64,000 bases of DNA from contig NZ_FPBP01000014.1 of the NCBI RefSeq assembly GCF_900116705.1, forward strand, positions 1-64,000, written 5' to 3'. The translations under genes were made by a program, and so were the position numbers. This DNA comes from Halomonas korlensis (GTDB lineage: Bacteria; Pseudomonadota; Gammaproteobacteria; Pseudomonadales; Halomonadaceae). Positions 56,954 to 64,000 of the stretch are shown piece by piece. Each line of letters begins with the position of its first letter. The first letter of the stretch is position 1. The notes under the pieces are model-generated. The model did no database searches, was not told the DNA's origin, and saw nothing but the letters and a program-made list of their open reading frames with translations.

Positions 56954-58171
56954 ATGCGACGAGTGGTAGTCACCGGCCTGGGCATCGTGTCCTGCCTCGG
57001 CAACGATGCACAACAGGTCCTCGAAGCGCTCAGGAACGGGCGCTCCGGTATTCGTTTCAAGGAAGAATATGCCGAGCGCGGCTTCCGCAGTCAGGTCGCC
57101 GGGGTGGTGGATATCGACCTTGAAGCGTTGGTCGACCGCAAGCTGCTTCGCTTCATGGGCGATGCCGCAGCCTATGCCTATATATCCATGGCCCAGGCCA
57201 TCAAGGATTCGGGGCTGGCCGACGACCAGGTGTCCAACGAGCGTACCGGCCTGATCGCCGGCTCCGGCGGCGCCTCCAGCGCCAATCAGGTGGAAGCCGC
57301 CGACCTGCTGCGCGAAAAGGGGCTGCGCCGCGTCGGCCCCTACCGGGTGACACGCACCATGGGCAGTACCGTTTCCGCGTGTCTGGCGACGCCATTCAAG
57401 ATCAAGGGCGTCAACTATTCGATCTCCTCGGCCTGTGCCACTTCGGCCCACTGCATCGGCAGCGCCGTGGAGCAGATCCAGATGGGCAAACAGGACGTGG
57501 TGTTCGCCGGTGGCGGTGAAGAAGAGCACTGGACGCTCTCGTGCCTGTTCGATGCCATGGGCGCTCTGTCGACCCACTACAACGACACACCGGAATCGGC
57601 TTCACGCCCCTATGACCAGACACGCGACGGCTTTGTCATCGCCGGTGGCGGCGGCATGCTGGTGCTCGAGGAACTCGAGCATGCCAAGGCGCGGGGCGCT
57701 AAGATCTACGCTGAGGTGGTCGGCTATGGCGCCACCTCCGATGGCCATGACATGGTCGCCCCCTCCGGCGAAGGCGCGGCGCGCTGCATGCGTCAAGCGA
57801 TGGCCAATCTCGACGGCAAGATCGACTACATCAATACCCACGGCACCTCGACGCCGGTGGGCGATGTGGCCGAACTCAAGGCCATTCGCGAGGTATTCGG
57901 CGACACCACCCCGCCGATGAGCTCTACCAAGTCGCTGACCGGCCACTCACTCGGCGCCACGGGTGTGCAGGAAACTATCTACTCGCTGCTGATGCTCGAG
58001 CATGATTTCATCACTGCCTCGGCCAATGTCGAGGAGCTTGACGAACAGGCGGAAGGGTTCGATATCGTGACAAGTCGGCGCGACAGTGCGAATCTTCAGC
58101 GCGTACTTTCCAACAGCTTCGGCTTCGGCGGCACCAACGCCTGCCTGGTGCTGGAAAAATTCCGCGACTGA
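56954..58171 (+). CDS. fabB: 3-oxoacyl-ACP synthase I
   Basis: Elongates unsaturated acyl-ACPs made by FabA. 405 residues (E. coli 406). Catalytic Cys161 in SSACATS, and the two His residues in [11 protein letters not shown] and [15 protein letters not shown] lies before ATG 56954; the frame opens earlier at 56870, inside fabA. Confidence 0.97.
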   Translation: MRRVVVTGLGIVSCLGNDAQQVLEALRNGRSGIRFKEEYAERGFRSQVAGVVDIDLEALVDRKLLRFMGDAAAYAYISMAQAIKDSGLADDQVSNERTGLIAGSGGASSANQVEAADLLREKGLRRVGPYRVTRTMGSTVSACLATPFKIKGVNYSISSACATSAHCIGSAVEQIQMGKQDVVFAGGGEEEHWTLSCLFDAMGALSTHYNDTPESASRPYDQTRDGFVIAGGGGMLVLEELEHAKARGAKIYAEVVGYGATSDGHDMVAPSGEGAARCMRQAMANLDGKIDYINTHGTSTPVGDVAELKAIREVFGDTTPPMSSTKSLTGHSLGATGVQETIYSLLMLEHDFITASANVEELDEQAEGFDIVTSRRDSANLQRVLSNSFGFGGTNACLVLEKFRD

Positions 58172-58198
58172 CCTACGCGCTGCCAGCAACCAACTAGT

Positions 58199-58226
58199 CA
58201 GAGGGCGCCCCGCAGGGCGCCTCTGG
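58199..58226. terminator. Hairpin between convergent fabB and plsC-like gene
   Basis: Inverted repeat CAGAGGGCGCCC / GGGCGCCTCTG with one bulged G and a 4-nt loop. No clear T-run on either strand, but it is the only strong structure between the two gene ends. Confidence 0.55.
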
Positions 58227-58250
58227 CGTTCATGAGGGGGCGAATGTCGA

Positions 58251-59012
58251 TCAGAGCGTCGGCTTCTCGGTAATCGTCGGCTCGGGGGTCGCCGGGCGTG
58301 GCACCTCCGAGATCTCGGCGAGCCGGGCCTCGATCCAGGCCTCCGTCTCGATCAGCACTTCCTCCGCCGTCCGGCCGGCCGTCTCGATCGGCTCGCCCAC
58401 CACCAGTGAGAGTCGTCCCGGATTCTTGACCCAGTGCCGCGCCGGCCAACGCTCACCGGCATTATGGGCGACCGGCACCACCGGCACACCCGCCCGACAG
58501 GCAATGACCGCTCCGCTCTTGGTATAGCGCTTGCGCTGCCCCGGCTCCATCCGGGTCCCCTCGGGAAAGATCAGCACCGAAAGGCCTTCATCCAGACGCG
58601 ACTTGCCCTGTACCAGCACCTGCTTGATGGCCCGTGCCGGCTTCGAGCGATCCAGGGCGATCGGGTGCAACAGGCGCAGCCCCCAACCGAAGATCGGAAA
58701 GTTCAGCAACTCTTTCTTGAGGACCGTACACACCGGGGGCTTGAGCAGCTGAAGATAGACGGTCTCCCACTCGCACTGGTGATTGGCCAGGATCACGCAG
58801 GGGCCGGACGGCAAGCGTTCCAGGCCGCGAATGTCGTAGCGTACCCCGCACACGAGACGAAACCAGGCGATGATGAAGTGGTTGTAGAGATTGAGCAGAC
58901 GGTAGCGGTCTCGCAACGGCAACAGGGGCGATACCGGCACAAAGAGCAGGCCACATACCAGCATTGCCAGGAAGTAGCCTGCATAGAAGACCAAGCTGCG
59001 CAGCGCATTCAT
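58251..59012 (-). CDS. 1-acyl-sn-glycerol-3-phosphate acyltransferase (PlsC family)
   Basis: 253 residues with an N-terminal membrane segment (LVFYAGYFLAMLVCGLLFV). Acyltransferase motif I is NHQCEWETVYL, an H-x4-E variant of the usual H-x4-D that I recall from a PlsC/OlsA-like subgroup. Motif III is LIFPEGTRM, and VPVVPVAHN is motif IV. It probably acylates lysophosphatidate or a related lysolipid at the inner membrane. ATG 59012 overlaps the stop of the upstream gene (ATGA), with GGAGAG ahead. Confidence 0.87.
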   Translation of the reverse strand: MNALRSLVFYAGYFLAMLVCGLLFVPVSPLLPLRDRYRLLNLYNHFIIAWFRLVCGVRYDIRGLERLPSGPCVILANHQCEWETVYLQLLKPPVCTVLKKELLNFPIFGWGLRLLHPIALDRSKPARAIKQVLVQGKSRLDEGLSVLIFPEGTRMEPGQRKRYTKSGAVIACRAGVPVVPVAHNAGERWPARHWVKNPGRLSLVVGEPIETAGRTAEEVLIETEAWIEARLAEISEVPRPATPEPTITEKPTL

Positions 59013-59902
59013 GGGCTCTCCCCGGTCTTGCTGCCCGGTATTGCCGGCTCGTTCACATAACACCAGGCGTCGAGCAGCCGCCCCACTTCCAGGCGCCAGG
59101 GCTTCTGGTGAACGCCGAACACCTCCAATACCCGGCGGCAGTTGAGTACCCGACGAAGTGGCTGGTCGTGGTGATGCTTGAGGGCCTTCACCACCCCCAA
59201 TTCGCGATGCTCGCCGCGTCCTTCCAGACGCGTCGCCAGTTGGGTACGCACCATGGAAATGAACGTATAGGCACTGACCGGCTCGGTGCCGGCCAGATGA
59301 TAGCTCCCCCAGGCATCGGCCCCGCAGGACTGCTGCTGCAGCATGCCGATCAGTGCCACGGCCACCGCGTCCGCCGAGGTCGGGCAGAAGATCACGTCGG
59401 ACTCGCCTCGGCACTCGCCGCCGATCACCAGCGTATCGACCAGCTCACCGAGCCAGGCATGGCTGCCTTCCAGGGCGAACAGTGGCCCCAGACGGATGAT
59501 CAGATGTCGCGGCGCCTCGGCACGGATGCGGTCCCCGGTGATCACCAGTCGCCGCAGGCTGTCGTCACGCGGCCTGGGAACGACGTGCTCATCGATCGGC
59601 CCCGCGAAGCCCTCCTCATAGAGCTGGTCCGAAACGCACCATACCAGAGGCACACCACAGACCACACAGGCTTCCATGCACGCCTCGACCGCCTCGGCAT
59701 GCGCCGTGACGGCGGCCGGCTCGGCACTAATCGGCCGTGACAACGGGGGGATGACCAGAGCCTCCGGCGAGATGTCGGCGAGACGCTCGGGCGTAATCGT
59801 CACCGCGGCCTCGATCATCAACTCAGTGTCAGTACGCCGGTTGGCCTCGCGCGCGAGAGCCAGGCTCAGGCAATGCCCGGCATCCAGTATCAACAGCTTC
59901 AC
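59009..59902 (-). CDS. RmlD-like sugar-nucleotide-binding protein, degenerate active site
   Basis: 297 residues related to extended SDR/RmlD-type proteins by overall pattern (PLVWCVSDQLYEEG, LIIRLGPLFAL, GSYHLAGTEPVSAYTF). The N-terminal glycine-rich NAD loop expected as GxxGxxG is absent: the segment reads LLILDAGHCLSLALARE. No clear Tyr-x3-Lys is seen. It may bind a nucleotide or partner without dehydrogenase activity. It is translationally coupled to the acyltransferase, hinting at a shared envelope role. Confidence 0.7.
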   Translation of the reverse strand: MKLLILDAGHCLSLALAREANRRTDTELMIEAAVTITPERLADISPEALVIPPLSRPISAEPAAVTAHAEAVEACMEACVVCGVPLVWCVSDQLYEEGFAGPIDEHVVPRPRDDSLRRLVITGDRIRAEAPRHLIIRLGPLFALEGSHAWLGELVDTLVIGGECRGESDVIFCPTSADAVAVALIGMLQQQSCGADAWGSYHLAGTEPVSAYTFISMVRTQLATRLEGRGEHRELGVVKALKHHHDQPLRRVLNCRRVLEVFGVHQKPWRLEVGRLLDAWCYVNEPAIPGSKTGESP

Positions 59903-59976
59903 TCAGGCGTCTCCGCAAGCGTTGTGCGATTCGTCCCTTGGCTTCCTTCGACTCAAGTCAACTCTTCTTATTCCGG

Positions 59977-60552
59977 CTAGAAAGGGATCTCGTCGTCGAA
60001 GTCGTCGAAGCTGCCCGGATCGGGAGCGCCGTAATTACTCTGCTGCTGACCGCCCTGTTGTTGACCGCCCTGTGCGGGGGCTGGTTGCGGGGCGGGTCGC
60101 TGGGGCTGGCCGCCGCCCTGCTGTGGCGCGTTGCCGTAGCCTCCCTGAGGCGGCTGTGACTGGCCGCCCTGGTAGCTACCACCCTGATTGCCGGACTGTG
60201 GCATATCGCCGCCACCGCGGGAGTCGAGCATCTGCATGTCGTTGACGACGATTTCGGTGCTGTAGCGATCCTGTCCGTCCTGGCCCTGCCACTTGCGGGT
60301 CTGCAGGCGGCCCTCGACATAAATCTTCGAGCCCTTCTTCAGGTATTGCTGGCCGATCTCGGCGAGCTTGTTGAACATCACCAGGGTATGCCACTCGGTG
60401 CGCTCCTGGCGTTGACCGGACTGCTTGTCCATCCAGGTATCGGTGGTGGCAAGCCGCAGGTTGGCGACTGGGTTGCCGGAGGGCAAAAAGCGCACCTCCG
60501 GATCCTGACCGAGGTTGCCGATGAGGATAACCTTGTTGACGCCACGGGCCAT
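59977..60552 (-). CDS. ssb: Single-stranded DNA-binding protein
   Basis: 191 residues: N-terminal OB fold ([40 protein letters not shown]), a Gly/Gln/Pro-rich linker of about 65 residues, and the acidic partner-binding tip DFDDEIPF. The tip recruits replication and repair proteins. In E. coli ssb is divergent from uvrA; here a transporter gene sits between them. Confidence 0.96.
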   Translation of the reverse strand: MARGVNKVILIGNLGQDPEVRFLPSGNPVANLRLATTDTWMDKQSGQRQERTEWHTLVMFNKLAEIGQQYLKKGSKIYVEGRLQTRKWQGQDGQDRYSTEIVVNDMQMLDSRGGGDMPQSGNQGGSYQGGQSQPPQGGYGNAPQQGGGQPQRPAPQPAPAQGGQQQGGQQQSNYGAPDPGSFDDFDDEIPF

Positions 60553-60654
60553 GGTGAACTCCTTGCTGTCTTGATTAAGTGGGTAGGATCTTGGGGCGGA
60601 TGGATAGAAAATATCAGTGGCGCACCAGGCACCATATGTCGAATCATACGCGGC

Positions 60655-62043
60655 TCAGGCACTCGGGTCCCGCGAGCCGATCAATTGTGCCAGGGCCTGC
60701 TCATCGAGGCGCTGACGATCGACCTTGAGATAGGCCAATCGTTCCTCGGGTACCACGAGTACGTCCTCGACCCCGGCCACCTCGGCGAAGCGTGCCATCA
60801 GGGCGTCCAGCGCCACTTCCGGTGTATCGGCATCGAGGGCGACGACCTCGCTGGCCAGATGAGGAGGCGCCGACATGCCGACCATCAGCGCCAGCCATGC
60901 CAGCCCCAGCAGCGCACAACCGGCGAACACCGCTGAGAGCCCCAGTTGCTGGGCTAGAAGCCCTCCCAGCAGGCCGCCCAGAAAGGCGCCGAGGAACTGG
61001 CTGGTGGAGTAGATGCCCATGGCCGTGCCCTTGGCCCCCGCCGGGGCCAGCTTGCTCAACATCGACGGCAGGGTCGCCTCGAGCAGGTTAAAACCGGTAA
61101 AGAACAGCAGCATCCAGCCGACCAATCCCCACCATCCCGAAGCCAGGCCAGCCAGCCCGACAAGGCTAAGGGTGATCGCCCCGATCGCCAGCAGGCACAT
61201 GGCTTTCATGTGACGCCATTTTTCCGCAACGATCACCAGCGGCACCATGGCCAGAAAAGCCAGGGCCATGACGCCAAGATACGTGAGTCCATGGCGCTCG
61301 ACCACGACCCCCGCCTCGATAAGCCGGAAGGGCACGGCAACGAAGATCGCCATCAGGATGAGATGCAGCGAGAAGATCGACAGATCTATTCGCCACAGGT
61401 CGCTGCGTTTCAGGATCGAGCGCAACTGCTCGCGGTCGAGCCCCACGTCACGATGGCGCACCCGGCGCGGTGCCGGCGGCACCAGCTTCCACAGCACGAC
61501 GAGGCCCAGCATGGCCAGCCCAGCCGTGAACCAGAAGACACCGCCAAGGCCAAAACCGGCGGCTAGCCAGGGGCCGAGCACCATGGCTACAGCGAAGGCG
61601 GCCCCGATAGATAGCCCGATGGTGGCCATGGCGGCCGTGCGTACCTGTTCACGGGTCTGGTCGGCAAGCAGCGCCATGATCGCGGCAGCCACGGCGCCGC
61701 TACCCTGCAGGCAGCGGCCCAGGATCACCCCACCGATGGTGTCGGCACCGGCGGCTACTATGCTGCCGATCAGAAACAGCACCAGCCCGGCGGCGATGAC
61801 CGGCTTGCGCCCCAGACGGTCCGAGAGCAGGCCGAAGGGAATCTGCAGAATGGCCTGCGTCAGTCCATAGACACCCAGCGCGAGTCCCACCAGCAGCGGT
61901 GTCGCCCCGGCCAGATCATCAGCGTAGAGCGCCAGCACCGGCAACACCATGAACAGACCCAGCATGCGGGTGGCGTAAAGTCCGGCGAGACCGGTGATGG
62001 CACGCCGCTCTGACACTAACAGCAGCCCTGAGACCTTTCGCAT
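60655..62043 (-). CDS. MFS transporter with C-terminal YAM-like domain (YajR type)
   Basis: 462 residues with about 12 membrane helices. The MFS loop motif A appears as GLLSDRLGRKPVI near residue 70. The C-terminal soluble segment of about 65 residues (FAEVAGVEDVLVVPEERLAY) resembles the ferredoxin-like YAM domain of E. coli YajR. Substrate unknown. ATG 62043 replaces a frame opening at 62079. It diverges from uvrA. Confidence 0.86.
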   Translation of the reverse strand: MRKVSGLLLVSERRAITGLAGLYATRMLGLFMVLPVLALYADDLAGATPLLVGLALGVYGLTQAILQIPFGLLSDRLGRKPVIAAGLVLFLIGSIVAAGADTIGGVILGRCLQGSGAVAAAIMALLADQTREQVRTAAMATIGLSIGAAFAVAMVLGPWLAAGFGLGGVFWFTAGLAMLGLVVLWKLVPPAPRRVRHRDVGLDREQLRSILKRSDLWRIDLSIFSLHLILMAIFVAVPFRLIEAGVVVERHGLTYLGVMALAFLAMVPLVIVAEKWRHMKAMCLLAIGAITLSLVGLAGLASGWWGLVGWMLLFFTGFNLLEATLPSMLSKLAPAGAKGTAMGIYSTSQFLGAFLGGLLGGLLAQQLGLSAVFAGCALLGLAWLALMVGMSAPPHLASEVVALDADTPEVALDALMARFAEVAGVEDVLVVPEERLAYLKVDRQRLDEQALAQLIGSRDPSA

Positions 62044-62145
62044 AAACGTTCCGGGATTCCGTAGGCAGACGCATGGCATCGAAGATGGACCGACTATTCT
62101 AGCGGCTCGTCACCCGGCAGGGAAAGCCGACAGCCGGGATGGGCT

Positions 62146-62175
62146 TTGCCGGCCGGGTGGCGAGACACGTATAAT
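62146..62175 (+). promoter_or_regulatory. Possible uvrA promoter
   Basis: A perfect TATAAT at 62170-62175 with a weak -35 TTGCCG at 62146-62151 (18-bp spacer), 30 bp before the uvrA ATG. No CTGT-N8-ACAG LexA box is visible in the MFS/uvrA gap. Confidence 0.5.
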
Positions 62176-62205
62176 TGATCTTTTGCCGCGCGTCTCGAGG
62201 TGGGA

Positions 62206-64000
<1,795 letters not shown>

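Noticed and set aside
62044..62205. SOS (LexA) box upstream of uvrA
   Set aside because: No CTGT-N8-ACAG sequence was found; only partial CTG/CAG words.

Overview
This 64 kb window is a GC-rich, gene-dense stretch of a gammaproteobacterial chromosome, most likely Halomonas or a close relative. That placement is inferred from gene orders (ilvIH-ilvC-pssA; rplU-rpmA-obgE-proB; rpsT-murJ-ribF-ileS-lspA-fkpB-ispH followed by minor pilins; fabA-fabB), protein similarity remembered from the group, and many acidic proteins. About 60 protein genes and one tRNA are supported. There is no rRNA, CRISPR array, transposase or prophage. uvrA runs off the right edge.

Layout. 0.1-6.1 kb: branched-chain amino acid synthesis (ilvB-ilvN, ilvY diverging from ilvC) and pssA. 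6.1-7.8 kb: a cytoplasmic trehalase. 7.9-13.4 kb: rluD-pgeF-clpB on the minus strand, diverging from bamD; clpB has a textbook sigma-32 promoter. 13.5-16.7 kb: nadE, a small membrane protein and thiO. 16.8-20.5 kb: a visibly AT-richer island of type IV minor pilins (a lone gspH/fimT gene, then pilE-fimT-pilV-pilW-pilX) with no pilY1. 20.7-32.8 kb: a long minus-strand housekeeping run from rplU down to ispH, with a DUF433/DUF5615 toxin-antitoxin-like pair between obgE and proB. 32.9-36.8 kb: a class Ib ribonucleotide reductase operon (nrdHIEF) between rplU and ispB, preceded by two NrdR-box-like sites exactly 31 bp apart. 37-43.5 kb: ispB, tRNA-Pro(CGG), an alpha/beta hydrolase, a DASS anion symporter, a phospholipase-D-like lipoprotein and a thioredoxin with an Lgt-like membrane domain. 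43.6-46.6 kb: rapA.

46.6-56.4 kb is the most interesting segment. It is a light/photo-oxidative-stress cluster: a TIGR01777 epimerase diverging from an FAD amine oxidase, a LitR/CarH-like MerR regulator, photolyase, a SnoaL-like protein, an SDR, a second FAD amine oxidase, DUF1365, a CFA-synthase-like methyltransferase and a DUF2878 membrane protein. The last five genes are joined by 4-nt overlaps. TGTACA-type LitR/CarH sites lie in both promoter regions. The regulator lacks the usual adenosylcobalamin-binding residues, and the methyltransferase has lost two residues that hold bicarbonate in canonical cyclopropane synthases. The best hypothesis is a B12-independent, light- or singlet-oxygen-responsive operon that repairs DNA and remodels unsaturated membrane lipids. 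It lies directly upstream of fabA-fabB, which make those unsaturated fatty acids.

56.4-64 kb: fabA-fabB, a PlsC-type acyltransferase coupled to a degenerate RmlD-like protein, ssb, a YajR-type MFS transporter and the first 598 codons of uvrA.

All calls come from reading the sequence and from remembered family features; no searches were run. Start codons were moved inside the longest open frames wherever conserved N-termini and ribosome binding sites supported it.
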